Source: Anopheles merus
Lineage: Eukaryota; Arthropoda; Insecta; Diptera; Culicidae
Direction: 5' to 3'
DNA: 64,000 nt
Assembly: GCF_017562075.2 (NCBI RefSeq)
Contig: NC_054084.1
Span: 14,894,798-14,958,797 of the forward strand
Of the stretch, positions 36,609 through 49,440 are shown piece after piece; position 1 is the stretch's first letter; each line of letters starts with the position of its first letter. Under the pieces are notes generated by a model. The model made no database searches. It was not told the origin of the DNA and worked only from the letters and a program-made list of their open reading frames with translations. The position numbers were made by a program, and so were the translations under genes.

Positions 36609-39600
36609 CCCGTCATAAATAATCAATTGTTTATCCTTCGGGGTGTAACAAATTACCCAGATCATATTCCATTACGCTCACATTCGTGCGTATCGTTGGC
36701 GTTGGCTGGCCGGAAGCTGGCGGGAAAACGAAACCAGAGGAAAAATGACTGTTTGAAATACAAAAACATGACAAGCCTCAGGGACTCGACGACCCAATGG
36801 ATGAGGGGTCCACCCTTAGCGGCCGTTTTTATGGACGCAGCAGCCACTTACAGTGCAGAGGACCGCGATGGAAGATAACGGGCAAAAAAGAAATGATTAT
36901 TTATCAGCCAATAACCGTATTTTGATGCCGATGCGAGTCAATATTGATAGATCTGGGCTCCAAGTCAATTTGTGCCAGTTTATGGATGTACATTTGTGTG
37001 TGTGTGAGGCAGTTTTTTTATATGATTCATCAATCTATTTTAGAACTTCATTAAATGATCGTCGTTTTTACAAGAAAAAAAAACGAGTCACGTTTTGCTT
37101 CCTCGCGTTATTTACAGAAACATCTGGTACTTGACAATTTTCCTAACCGAAATTAATTTGCTCACACCGTTTGCCACATTAATTTCCACCACTGTGGGAA
37201 AATTTAATTTGCTTCCACCCAGGCAGGCCAAAACCCCAAGAAAACGCATAAGACGATTATCAGCTCACATCTAAAAAGGGAAAACAGCCGTACGCCATAA
37301 GCGGCACCTAAAAAAAAAAAAGAAAAAAACCCGTCTTCCGTGGCTGAAAATAAACCATATCACCCCCGGGGGGCATCAATCACCTTTCGCTAGAAGCGGC
37401 TCCGTTTGCGCGGTTTTTTTTCTCTCCTTCTTCTTTTCGGCACATAAAATGTGGTCGTGGAAAGAGAGCAAAAAAAAAAGCAAGCAAACAACAACCGCCT
37501 TTTTTCCGGTGGGTCGTTTTCGCTCATCTTTCATGCTGGACTTTTGCCACCGGCAAGCAGCCTCTCTGCTCCGCCGACGCTCGGGGAATCGTTTTCGTAC
37601 CCATCCCGGCGGCGGCGGCGGCCACCAACAGGCACCAGGGTAATGTCTGCCTTTTTCGTTGTTGCTGTTGCAAACCTCGTTGACTAAAAGCCTATTTTTC
37701 TTCGTCAATAATAAATGGCCAACCTTAGTTGTCCCGGGTGTCGCTTTCACTCACCGTGCGGCCAAATTTGTGAAGTCGGTACTGCGATACCACGACGACA
37801 CACAAACACACCCAGAAAGCACCACAGTCATGAGCAAGCATTTTGATAAAACCACAGCCAAGCCAGCGTGGGACGCGGTCGGTTATGCTTTAAGCGTATG
37901 GACAATTTTGCAAAGCACATACTCACACACACAGTCCCACCCGAGCACGCCGCGTGATGGATGGAAGCGCCTGGTACTTCACGCGTACCGGCGAGCTGGC
38001 TGCGTCCGTTTTCCAAAAGGCCACCAACGCAGTAACGCTCATCGACGATAAACGATCAGCGATGGTCACGGTGCAAATGGGTCACACTTTAGCGGCACCG
38101 ACACACGTGGCGATGGCAGGAGCGGTGGTGGAGAGAGGCTCGTATAGAAAGTTCTCCAGCAGCAGCGCAGCGTAGCATGGCAACTTCATTGTCCTGGTCA
38201 ATAGCTCACGAACAATACGCACTCATACACACACACACACTCACTTAAACACACACTCACACATGGTGTGCTTGTCACCGACCCAAAAACGGGCCCCACC
38301 TCTTCTACATTCCCACTTCCTGCCCTTACAAAAGGTTGCTTTATTCTTCGGGTGCCACTTGTTCAGCCTATTATGCGAGCGACTTTTGCGGCATTCAATT
38401 TGAAGTTCCATTGTCAGACGGGGCTTTCGCTCGGTTCTGGGGAGTTTTGGGTTTGAAATTTGCTCATAGAAGCGTTACGTGAAAAGCTTTTTGAATTTGT
38501 GAATCACAAAAACGAGCGTAAAAGGAAACGGGCTCCCGCACCATAAAGAACAAACACGAGCGCGAGTACACACACACACGCTAAGCTTCACTGAGTTTAA
38601 TGGTGAGCATTTTCCCGATCCATTTAAAAAAATGCCGTAAGCAAAAGGGAGCGTGGTTTTGTTTGATTTTCGTTTTTGATGTTGAAAAATAAACAAAAAA
38701 AGTGCCAAATCTCTCATATGCCAAAGATGGTGAATAGTGTGCCAGCAGCGAATTCCCCGAAAAGCCCGCGCAAAGTCGTTAATTGAGAGTGGCTTAGCTA
38801 GTGAGCTGTGAAACGGGCGCAACGAACAGGTACGGGTTAGGCCGGTTGCAAACGCAACCATGTCAGTGACATTCCATGCGTCAATAGGCACAGTCAGCGC
38901 AGGCGAACGTGCACACAGCATCGCACAGCATGGCTGGCAAATTAGGGCTACCGATGCAGTTCGATGCTTTCGGCTGCCGTGTTTGGTGCGGCGCAACGAT
39001 GCACCACCGATGCTGCATGTAACTAATGCACGCGATGCCATAGCGTACACGGTGTCTGCTGTGTGATGCAGGTGCGCATGCATGAAATTGATAGGATTAA
39101 ACGCGGCGAAATACGGTGCCGAAAACATGCACGTACATTTTTTTTTTGGGCCGATACAATGAATAGAGCTTTGTCTCTGGCGAGGCGTTTAATTTGCAGA
39201 TGTTTGTTTGGTCGTAAAACATGGAATTTGTTCTTTCGAATGATCGTTTTGGGAGCGTATGTATCAGGTCTGTACTGCTTATGCCCTGCCAGCAGCTTTT
39301 ATAGCTTTGTTCAATGAATTTCCTTTTTAGTACATTTTCTTATATAATACATTATCAAGCTACGTGGTTTCAATGTTAACTGTAGCATCATATAATGCTT
39401 GTTGCACAAAACTGGTTGTTATACGAGCACAAGTGAACATTTTTGTAACCGCAATATAGCTTTTGAGTAACCCGCCATGTTAACTTAATATAAGGGCAGT
39501 AACATTTTAGTCCTTTGAACCGGATTTGGCACAACTATTACACACATTGTTGCCATTGAAATGTGCATAGAATCAACGATAAAGAATATTTTTTTATCTT

Positions 39601-39634
39601 TATGCAGCATCAATGTAACGGCATGAATTTTTTT

Positions 39635-39835
39635 ATTTCAAATTCGATCCTTATCACACCAGTAGGTCATCTACGGTAGAACACATTCTAATAGATTGTT
39701 TTGGATATTCCACCGAAAGGAAAAAAGCACAAACTTGGAGAGCATTTGGATGTTGTATTTTCAAACAACTACAATGAAGTTGAAAAGCTTTTGAATGTTT
39801 TAAAAGCGACTAATGTCTACAGACAAGTTTAGAAA
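39635..39835 (+). pseudogene. Short relic of a LINE C-terminus
   Basis: From about 39640 the frame reads FDPYHTSRSSTVEHILIDC, which matches the zinc-knuckle-like TVEHIL..C block found at the C-terminus of many insect non-LTR polymerases. It continues GYSTERKKAQTWRAFG. After a one-base frameshift near 39770 the frame reads EVEKLLNVLKATNVYRQV and ends at a TAG at 39830-39832, in the style of the last residues of such proteins. Surrounding DNA is AT-rich and no longer readable. It is non-functional. The family cannot be named from so short a stretch. Confidence 0.7.
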
Positions 39836-40854
39836 GTAGCCGGGTAAATATATATTTATGAAAACAAAATTTCAATGAAAAAGCACCAAAATTAAACAAA
39901 AAATCACCTTTTACCATAATGGTACTAAGAACTCTTATATTTCTTTTTGTTCAAGAACTTTTTCTTATTTTTTTTATCTCAGATATTAATCGCCTTATTA
40001 GTAGTTTCTCAATCGCAAATTAGGAGAGGCGAATGCTAAAAAGCCTCGTAAAAAAACAAACTAAAAAACAAGTAGTTAATCGTTTTCACTTGAGTGAAGA
40101 CAGAATAGTGATTTAAAATGGAAATAGTCAAAAATATAACTAATTCGTTTTATTTCATACAGAGTCGCTAGCAACTTTCAAACTACTTATCTCGTTTCGC
40201 CCACTCTACGTATCAGTTCGCCAGTCGGAAAAATTAGAAACAGACAATTCAACTATGGCATGGCTGGACAGGGTTTAATGGTCAAGTGCCAAATGGAACA
40301 CGTTGTTTGTCAAAACACGTCTTCGAAAAAATTACCATTTTATTTGAAATATAAGCAAATACGCTATACAATGTTCACTTGTTAGTTTTAAACTCTGAAA
40401 GTGCCACATCAAATCAATATATTTTCATGTCCTTGCAAATAGAAATAATAACAAAAAAAAAACTTTGTTGTTTTACTACTTTACTGTCATTCAAAATGAC
40501 ATTAATATGTGAAATATGTTGGCTCTTTTTTTAGTTCATCTGATCGCTTAAGCATCAATTGCATCGGTACCATTAACATTAACACTATATTTGTGCCATT
40601 TTTTTTAGTTTAATAGTTCATGATACGGGTATATTCACATATTTGTTACGATTTAGATTGTATTGGTTTGTTATTTCAGTTCAATAATATTTTTTTCCTT
40701 TTCGTTGAATTTAACGAAACATAATAATATCGCTTAAAACTGAGATTCTATTTACGTCATATTCGTTTAGAATAATTTTACCCCAAACCTTTCAAAATTA
40801 GTTTCATTTCATCAAATAGCAAAACCTTCTAAAATGGAAACTATTTCCGCTTAC

Positions 40855-43577
40855 CTTGAAAATTCCAAACTCAAGCTGCTTGCGCTGTTTGCACCGCTGC
40901 CAAAAAACTGTCGCACTTCCTCCGTCCACACACCATGCACACACACATACACACACACAGCACACGCACACTCAAACCGTACTCACATACCGCACTAGCC
41001 GAGAGCATCACCGCATGACGTCACACCCTTTCGCGTGTGTGTGTCCTACTTTGTCAAAACACGCTGGCTCACAGTGTCTTTTTGAATTCCGCCGCAGCCG
41101 TTATGCGGAGGACATCGTTTTTTTTTCTTCTTTGCAGTGATTTCAGAAACGGCTCCCACACTGTGCGTTCGCTATTTTCAGTCCGATGCTAGCCTCATGG
41201 CCCCCTCCATGCTCCTCAGAGACACTGGAATGTGGCGAATAGTTGCGGGTGGGTCACACCTTCCTCCCATCACAGCTGCTGCTGCTGCAGCCATTTGAGT
41301 TGAATTAATTTTATTAGTCAGTTCCTTCCGGGGCGTTAGCGTGGCAGTGGCAGGGTGCGTGTTGCTTCTCGCTTTTCGCAGTTTTCAAACTTAAAATTCA
41401 ACCGATAGGGCGATCACGATCAGCGACGCACGAGCATCATCACTCCAAGTGACCGTAAACCCGAAAATAGATTCCAACTCGATTTTTTTTTACCGACCGA
41501 AAAGTACTTCTCGCGACGTTTCTGCCTTTCCGACCTTCGGCTGGGCCGGTCCATTTCCAGCGTCGAAGCGTCGTTTGTCCTGTCCTCTGCCCCCTCTCTC
41601 TCGCCGTTCCACTTAAGAGAAGCGCTATTATTAATCTGATTTTCATGAACAACTTTTTTTTTCCTTCGCTTGTTTGTTGCTTCACCGCTCACGCAAATGC
41701 AAACTCCCGGTGTCCGGAGTGAAACACGGGCACGGGCCAGGTGAGCGAAGGCCACGCGAGTGTATTGCTTTGCCTTGGAAATTCCCACGACGGCGACGAC
41801 GACGACGATGGCAAACGATTGGCAGGAGGTCGCGCGACCGGAAGGAACCCATCCCACCACCATGCGTCTCCATCTGTTTCCTTCGCTAGCGTATGTGTAT
41901 GGAGGGCGGGTTGGTTTTGGGGGAGCGGTAAATCTTATTAGAGAATTTAAAAATAACCCTCATTTTCGACGCTATCGCTAAAATCGCCACTGAATGGACG
42001 ATGAGTTTTTGGCTAAATTTAGCGCTCATGTTTCATGTTTAACCGCTCTTCGAAAATAGAACGCAAGTGCGACTTCTTGATTGTATTGTTCGTAATGTTT
42101 TACATCTTTCGCCTCCATGCTTCTCTGCCCCGTCGCAAGCGAACGCAGACTGTCCTACAATTCTTAACACATGATTAATCAGTTGCGTTTCGTTTGCTTT
42201 ACTTTGCCTGGCGACGGCCCGCCTGCTTATCGGTCGGGGCTTAGAAGTAAATGATTGTTTCTTACTGATTGTTAAACCGTAGCTCTCCTACTCCCTTCCC
42301 GTGTAGAAGGAGACCTTTTGTTCCAGCGTTCCACGAATGCTCTTCGATGCGAGTATACACCATTTGCCTGTTTTGTAGCCGCTGCTACCAATTTGTCTAT
42401 CTGCTTTCACACAACTGCGCGCACCAAAAAGTAACGTCCACCTCTCCAGCAACACCGAGCACGAACTAACGGGCGACACCAAACTACTTCCTTCAAGGCA
42501 GTACAGTTGAACGAAAGGCAACGAAATAAAAAAAACCCACGTTCTACTATTTCTCACGGCAAACCGAGACTACGATAACGACACGGGGGCTTAACCGCAC
42601 TGGACGAAATGTACACGCACCGAACTCCCGCTCGTGACTGGTTACTGGAAAAATTTCACATCACGACCACACCTCCCGAAACGGGCTGCGAAACGGGCTG
42701 CTGCGATGGCTCGGCTCGGTGATCTGTTCAGCGCAGGAAAAGGACGAGAGAGAGAGCGACTGAGAGCGTGAGAGTGTGTGGGGGGAGGAAGCCTCGTAGT
42801 AAAAAGGGATGTCTATACCCCGGGCCGTTCTGTGAGCAGTGCTGTTCCCTGGCAGCCTGGATTCACCCTCGAAAACCCGAACGCGAGGCGCGCTGGCGAG
42901 CTCCAGGAACGTTGCCAGCGTCCCTGGGAAAAGGATGTTAGATAGCACACACACACACACACGCGCACACACTAGCCCTTCGCTTCACCGTGCACTGGAC
43001 GGTGGCGTGTAAAAGCGACGTGTATACCGCACCCGTCGGTAAGCGAGCTGGGACTAAGCCCAGAAATTTAGAGCAAATCATCGCACCGCAAACCGAGAGA
43101 CATCACGGCACTACCGAGTGCCGCTGGACGCAAAAGCGGTGTCTGCGCGTGTGTGTGTGTCCAAGTCGGTTTGTATGTGCGCGTGTCCGACTGTGCCCGA
43201 GCGCACGGCATCCCAATCGGCTGGGGAGCGGCCGTTTTTTTTTTCCTCCGTAAAACCGAACCTGCAAGGACCAGCTTCTGGCAGACCGGACCGACGAAAC
43301 AGGTGTGTTCATGCTGGGTACAGCGAACCCGAAGACAAAATGAACACCATCGGGTTCGGGTCTGTGTGGCTGTGTGTGTGCGCGCACTCATGAACACGCG
43401 CGAACCCGAACGGATGCCGGAGATACTGCTTCGTGGAAAAATCGTGGGGAAAACGCGCACACACACACGAGCGGTACGAAGTTTTCGCAAAAGTAATGCG
43501 GCCTACGTCAGCTGTAGGTGAGAAAAGGGCAAAAGATTCGGAAGGAAAACTTGCATTGGGGATAAACGGGACGGGAG

Positions 43578-43624
<47 letters not shown>

Positions 43625-44330
43625 TGGTGTACCCGTGCCGTGGTAACGATTGAACGATTCGCCGTGATTTTCCGAGCTTAGTCACGAACGCGTATGGGAA
43701 AATTCGTACAGGAAAGAAAGAGAGAGGGACAGTCAAATAGTCACCGACGATACCCACACACACACACACACATACACACTGAAAACGCTGACGGGCTGCA
43801 TTCGTTTTGTGCTCAACTCCTACACCAGCGCGCTCCAGCATCATTTTACAGCTGTCGTCCCTATTAAAGACTCCCTGCCGATGTTGCGATGTGCCTTCGT
43901 GTGTGTATGTGTGTGTGTCTGAAATGTAGAGGATGTGCTGGAGCGTCCTTCTCATACACAGCAGTGCAATGCCTCGGTGTAAAGGAATGTGTGTCGGGTT
44001 GCTGTAACTTTGTTGCCATGGACGCAGGACGCTTGTTCGGGATGTTCCGGCGAGCACCGTAATCCGTCGCGGACGCGAACGACCTCTCGTCTCGGCGTGA
44101 ACGTTGATGACGATGATGACGGTGATAATGATGCTCACCGTTTGCAGTGATGTGTGTGCGTATTGGGTGTATGGATTTGTCTCACTTCGGTTGAGTTTCT
44201 CACTATACGCCCAGGATGGCATCTCAAGCAACGCGTCAAAAGCGTGCGGGAGCCTCACTCGGTTTGAGTCGCCCGGTGAAGCAACACCATCGCCACCGGA
44301 TTAGCTGTGGAGCGGTTTTGAGGGTTGATT
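40855..44330 (-). promoter_or_regulatory. CG/CA-rich island, possible promoter and non-coding first exon of a minus-strand gene
   Basis: The island has many CG dinucleotides, GT/CA runs and T-rich leader-like stretches and stands out from AT-rich DNA on both sides. At its left edge the minus strand reads TTCAAG|GTAAGC, a consensus donor with the last exon base at 40855, and base composition changes abruptly at this point as expected at an exon/intron boundary. The many open frames here look like by-products of CG-rich and CA-repeat sequence rather than proteins. No TATA box or definite start site could be fixed. Confidence 0.3.
43582..43622. repeat. GT microsatellite
   Basis: About 20 GT units within the CG-rich island; shorter CA runs lie nearby at 42946-42962 and 43754-43770. 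Confidence 0.96.
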
Positions 44331-47300
44331 TTAGGTAGCAAAGGCAGGGAAACGTAACTTTTTGATAATAAATTAACCTGTGGAAATTTCATATACTTTA
44401 ATAAATCTTACAAACGAATAACTTTATGTAATGTTTTAGATTTGCTAGGTTTTGCACTTGTGATAAAAATCTTTTCTGTTTAATTATTTTGTTTTTTTTT
44501 TTAATACAACATCAGCTGGTGTAAATAACAACATTGTTTAATGTTTTTTGAATTAAACAATTGGATCCAACCTTCAAATAAAACAATGCTTAAACCACTT
44601 ACTTTAACTGATTTTAAATGCATTGATATAGACATTGTGAAAAAGTAAATATGCTAACAACCGTTTGATCTACCTGTCTATGAAAAACTAATTCAGTAGG
44701 TCAGTGCCAGTATCAGTATTGAGCATTGAAGGTCAGATATGATATGATATGATATGATATAGTCTCCCTTGATAATGCATGGCACATAGAACAGATCCAA
44801 TGAGTAACATTATGAGATGAATTCATAACTTTTAATCTTTATATATGTAAACATGAACAAAATACGTGCCTGTGCCGGGTTTAATATGCATTTCACCACC
44901 GTTTTATGAAATAAGATGATTTATTCGCTTTCACTTGATGCGGTTGAAGAGAAAAAAAACTGCATATATGAAGGTTAATGTTACGAATTTACATTTCCTA
45001 GACTCTTCTTAACATTATTTGGTACGACAACCGTGACCTAATACTAATTTGTTTCAACATACCGTGAACATCTGGCTAGTTTAAGCTCGGTCTAAGAAAA
45101 GTTTAGAACCATGGCAGACATGATGTGAGGCTGTGCGAAAGGGCTGGGAAAACTGATGTCCTGAATTTGTAATCTCTTAGAGCGTTATTTCATTTATGTT
45201 AAGACTCATTTATGCTAGACTTTTCAACTGACGTTTTGTGTTATCTTCGTTGCTAGCATTATCTTGAAGCTATTGAAATACAAACAAAAGTAGTATTGTT
45301 TTTGAATCCAAATTGATGATTTAGTTGGTTAAAATAAAAAATAAAAAGTTTTACAATCTACGTAAAACATTCTGAAATTGGTTTGGCAAAAGGTAGGACC
45401 CCCACTAGTAATGTAAAACAATATTTGAGGAACTATTCACAGTAACTGTTGGAAGCAGTCTCCACTATTACTCATTAGAGTATTCATTGCGCTATACACA
45501 AAGGAGGACCTTGACCAACTACGGTTGCGCCTTCCCAAACATATCTTCAAGGCCCAAACCTAAACAGACATCTTCAAGGCCTAGTGTCATTCTATAGTTT
45601 TCACGAAATTCACATACTCACACAAGACGTAAAAATATTCGCTGTGAAACTGGCTTTTTATGTTTGCGATAGTTATCGTCTGTAGCCATTTTTGACGATG
45701 TTTAAATACGTATAGTAATATAATTATTAATTAATACGAATTTTTTTTTAATTCACAAACGTCAGCTAATGTATGCGTTTACCGGTATATTTTATTTCAT
45801 TAAAACAAAGTGGACTCAAACAAATCTAATTGATAGATAGATTGATAGAAACTGAGATACATGTATGGTTTGTATGTAACAAAAAGAGGATTAAAGTACT
45901 GTGTAATTCCTCGATTATAATGAATATAACAGTAGAATAATGAACAACGATGGGGCATTGTTTAAAAATCTGTTTTTTCAGTGTAATCTGTTATCAATAT
46001 CAAACCAAATAAATTATTTCTGCATTCCACGATCGTAGTGACTGCAAGTAGAGCAAACAAAAAATAAACATCAACGATGTTTCCTCTTTTGAGTCAATAC
46101 TGGTAACTAAGTTCGAAGTGATGTTATTGATATGAAATATCAATCTCTAATTTATTAGTAAAACCCTATTCTATATATTTTTCATAAACCTTATGTTAAA
46201 CTATTATGAAGCTGCCAAATGTCAGCATCTCTTTCATACCACTATTCAATGCTTAAAAAAGCTATAGTCTACCATCAGGCGAAGTTAACTTTAGTCGAAA
46301 AAATGTTTAAAGAAGCAAAACTTTCACTTCCTTTACATTTTCGTTCTGCATGTGTTGGTGTTGGCTGATTTTGTAACATTTTTGTACCCAGCACGACGCA
46401 ACTTGCCAGGCCTTGCCTCGCATGCTAATGAGATGGGACGGTGAAGTTTTCTCGTACACGTACGAGCCGTTCCATTCGGGAACTGATTTTTGATTAACCG
46501 AACCATTTCGCCTCAGATACATTGTAGGATAGGGAGACTGTTCCTTTTCCAGTTAATCCCAAGCCAAGCGATCGATCGATCCAATCACAAGCCAGTGAGG
46601 GTGATAGACGCCCAACAGTACCTCCGATGCGCTCGTTTCATTGCTCCCGGTGAAACGATAATTACTGGCAGTAAAAACTGCAACCTTTATACCGTCCCTC
46701 GGTAAAAGTTTATTAATTTCGCGACGACGCAGCAAGCGACTGTTTACGACTTGGAGTGCAATAAGCCCATCGGTGTGATAAAAACCAAACTAGGCAAATG
46801 GCTCATCAACTAGCGAACGGTGGTAGCAAACGGCACAGCAAAGGGCGGCAATGATTGGCTCCCTCGGGAAAGTGACAGTTAGCGCTAGTCGTCTAGGTTT
46901 ACTGTCCTGCCGTCTTGGTTGAGGTGAGTGGGGATTTTGGTGTAACGGAACGAACCACTCGTTCATAGCGCAGCAGTGAAGGGAAATGATTGATTGGATG
47001 ATTTATTGGGTATTACAGTGTGTGCGATAATTGGTGTGGAAGTGAATATTTCAGGGCAAGTAAAATGTGATCTGTGAGGATACATTGAACACCACAAAAT
47101 AGGGCAATTAATTTCGTATTTTATGCATTTTTATTCTAATAATATCCGAGCCAGGTCAAAGTAATTTCAAGCAAAAAATATTACAGTGACATCACAACGT
47201 CTCGCTTGAGAAGCACTGTCCTAATAAGAAACTGACTTCCTTCCTTCCATGGTGCAGCATACCATCCGACAAGCATTTGCAAACCATTTGCAGAAAATCG

Positions 47301-48568
47301 TAATATTTTTCTCCCCATAATCCAACGCCGGAGAAAACACTACCCGACAGTTGCAAAACAGACGCATCTCTCCAGCATCGATATCGGCGACCGTTTTATG
47401 AAGTCGATATTGTGGCCAATTTGTCTCGTCCAGTGGAATGGTCCGTTATTTGCTTCTCATAAAAATATGACAACCTCCCAGGAGAGAACCCAACACACCG
47501 GTCTCGGCAGTGACAGCATCACCACAGTCAGCCCATGATCTACCGGACGTAAACTGTTGCCACCGTACAGCGATGCGTTATTGGATGGGAGGATTTCATG
47601 GGGTAACTATTATCATCGTGCGCCCCCCGGCCACTGAAACGCATCCGAAGCATTCCACGAGGGTGCACGGTTCGGGCACGGTCAGCTTTAACCAATAAAA
47701 CCGATACCCTCGGATGCATTTCTATCGTTCGTTCGTCTGTGTCGTTTGCCCGCTGACGGCAGCTGACAGCAGTGGATCTCGCTTTATGAGCTCGTAAAAG
47801 CAGGCGAGAACCACTTGCTGCCCACTTGCAGTCCATCTTTTGCCAGATCGTTTGGATGGGAGCAAAAAACAAGAAAAAAAACACGACCGCAGCAAAAAAC
47901 ATGTCAACTAATCAAAAATCAAGCCAAATGCCAAAGATTGTTGGGAACGCTTACGCTTGCGAAACAGTTTTCTTCGAATTCTATTGGGGTTGCTTGCAGG
48001 CGTGGAAGGTTGTTTGGAAATTCATTAGTATGGACAGTACGAGAGCGAAGGCGCGTGTGGAAGCAATATGCTCAGACTTGTCGATGTGTTGCTGATGATC
48101 TCGACGAAAAAGACAATTGCTTTGCTCGGTCAGGTGGAAGTATTTGTGTCTGTCAGTGTGCATGAAGATGTGTTTTGTAGTGAAAAGAGGATCCTTTTGG
48201 TGCTGTTGAATCTATTCAAGTATGGGATTAGATTTTGTGGATATTTTGAAGATTATTTGTTTATCTGATTTATGGTCTGATTTCCCAGATTTTTTAAATA
48301 AATATTCTAGTTGTTGTGAGTGAATATGAGCAGCAAAAGAACATACTCCTTTGTGTATTTATATTGGTTATAAATGATCTCGCAAACTCTAGAATTTCTG
48401 CAACATCAGCTAGCAATTATTCATCCCCAATGTATTTAGGCGTCAAATTTACATTTCGATCTGAAAAGAAGATCTGAGAAGATTTGGCGTAGTTCGCCCG
48501 ACGTAAGGTGAATTTAAAGGAAAAGAGAAATAAAAAAAAGAATTAACTGTCAAATTACAAGAAGCGTA
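44331..48568. other. Non-coding DNA, AT-rich left part
   Basis: The first 2 kb is strongly AT-rich with a GATAT repeat; 46.3-48.2 kb is GC-richer with no supported gene. Nothing functional is recognised. Confidence 0.5.
44736..44760. repeat. GATAT pentanucleotide repeat
   Basis: Five perfect GATAT units. Confidence 0.95.
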
Positions 48569-48570
48569 TA

Positions 48571-48935
48571 CAGGCGGTCCCCGAGATACACGGTACCTCT
48601 TATACGCGGATTCGGAGATACGCGGTTTTCTAAATTTGACAGTTCTTTGAGCAAATTGTACTGATTTGACACATCAATTGTAAATTGCCAAATAATTTCC
48701 GTTTTGATCGAATGTTAAAAACAATTTCAAATTGTTTAAAACTGTTATATTCAGTCAGAACAATATCAAATAATTCATAAAGTGACTAAAACTGCCTCCT
48801 ACTTGCAAAATTACACGAAAATTAGTGATATTTTAGCTGGAAATCACGAGATTCGACTTACGCGGAAATTCGAGTTACGCGGTAATTTGCGGCCGTTTTT
48901 GGTCCCCATTAACCGTGTATCTCGGGGACCGCCTG
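48571..48935. mobile_element. MITE with 24-bp inverted repeats and TA duplication
   Basis: The left end CAGGCGGTCCCCGAGATACA continues with CGGT, and the right end is its exact inverse complement, giving at least 24 perfect terminal bases. Both sides are flanked by TA (48569-48570 and 48936-48937), the target duplication of the Tc1/mariner/pogo superfamily. The element is 365 bp, has no coding frame and must have been moved by another element's transposase. Just inside the ends are short repeats built around TACGCGG (for example ATACGCGG on the left, TTACGCGG twice on the right). The CAGGCGGTCCCCG end resembles pogo/Tigger-type elements I remember from other animals, so a pogo-like origin is favoured, though I cannot name the family. 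The perfect ends suggest it is not old. Confidence 0.9.
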
Positions 48936-48959
48936 TACCAAAATAAATTATTTGTTGTA

Positions 48960-49040
48960 ATAAAACTTTGTCAGAGCTAGAGCTGATTGGCCCTGATGAC
49001 ATGATGTCTGATGTACTCCTCATGAATGAATGAATAAATT
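48960..49040 (+). mobile_element. Possible LINE 3' tail (ATGA-type)
   Basis: The stretch ends in ATGAATGAATGAATAAATT just after a short GC-containing segment, the arrangement seen at 3' ends of several insect LINEs with short tandem tails. It begins only about 25 bp right of the MITE, which may have landed in older repeat DNA. Evidence is limited to this tail. Confidence 0.3.
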
Positions 49041-49254
49041 ACTATTTTAACATTATTTAAAAAATATTAACTTTGTCTGAGTGCTGCATTTCATTTTAAT
49101 TAAGCATGGAGACATATTTAGGTTAGGATCAAGAAGTATACAAATGTATAACCCTTGAGCAACATAGCTTCTCTCGGGACTGCACGTATTTTGTTCCCAA
49201 TATTAGAAAACCTTGAACTCGACGAGAAACAGCACCCAAATATAAAACTGATTT

Positions 49255-49440
49255 TTTTATGGTTATTTATTTATTTATTATTTTAAAATATCGAGCCTTC
49301 ATGGCCTACATACACAATTAAAACTAATGTCTTATAAACTATGTGTTCCTAAAATTAGACATAATAATAGTAGTTTTAAGTAACCAAAGGTAAGGTAATT
49401 ACCAAATAAGTTACCAATTGTGGCTATATTATGTCATAAA
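49255..49440 (-). mobile_element. Possible 3' end of another non-LTR retrotransposon
   Basis: Read on the minus strand, this piece ends with TAGGCCATGAAGGCTCG followed by an AT-rich tail of AATAAATAAATAAATA type, the style of 3' ends seen in mosquito Jockey-group elements and similar in wording to the tail of the relic at 56.3 kb. No coding remnant is readable upstream of it. It could instead be a simple AT repeat next to unique sequence. Confidence 0.4.

Larger units (their letters stand above)
25213..39634. other. Long non-coding stretch, possible large intron
   Basis: Alternating GC/CA-rich and AT-rich tracts with microsatellites and many A or T runs. Short open frames exist on both strands, but none shows a recognisable domain. 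A 27-bp minus-strand microexon-like interval near 37755-37781 has decent splice motifs but is too short to support. Confidence 0.5.

Noticed and set aside
36459..36878. 139-aa plus-strand frame with an Arg-Glu repeat
   Set aside because: The repeat is a translated GA microsatellite; the rest shows no domain.
38475..39128. 217-aa minus-strand open frame
   Set aside because: Low-information composition, overlapping frames on the other strand and no known domain; no support beyond length.
43503..44258. 251-aa minus-strand open frame
   Set aside because: It contains a long Thr-His run from the GT microsatellite and no recognisable domain; the CG-rich island gives long frames by chance.
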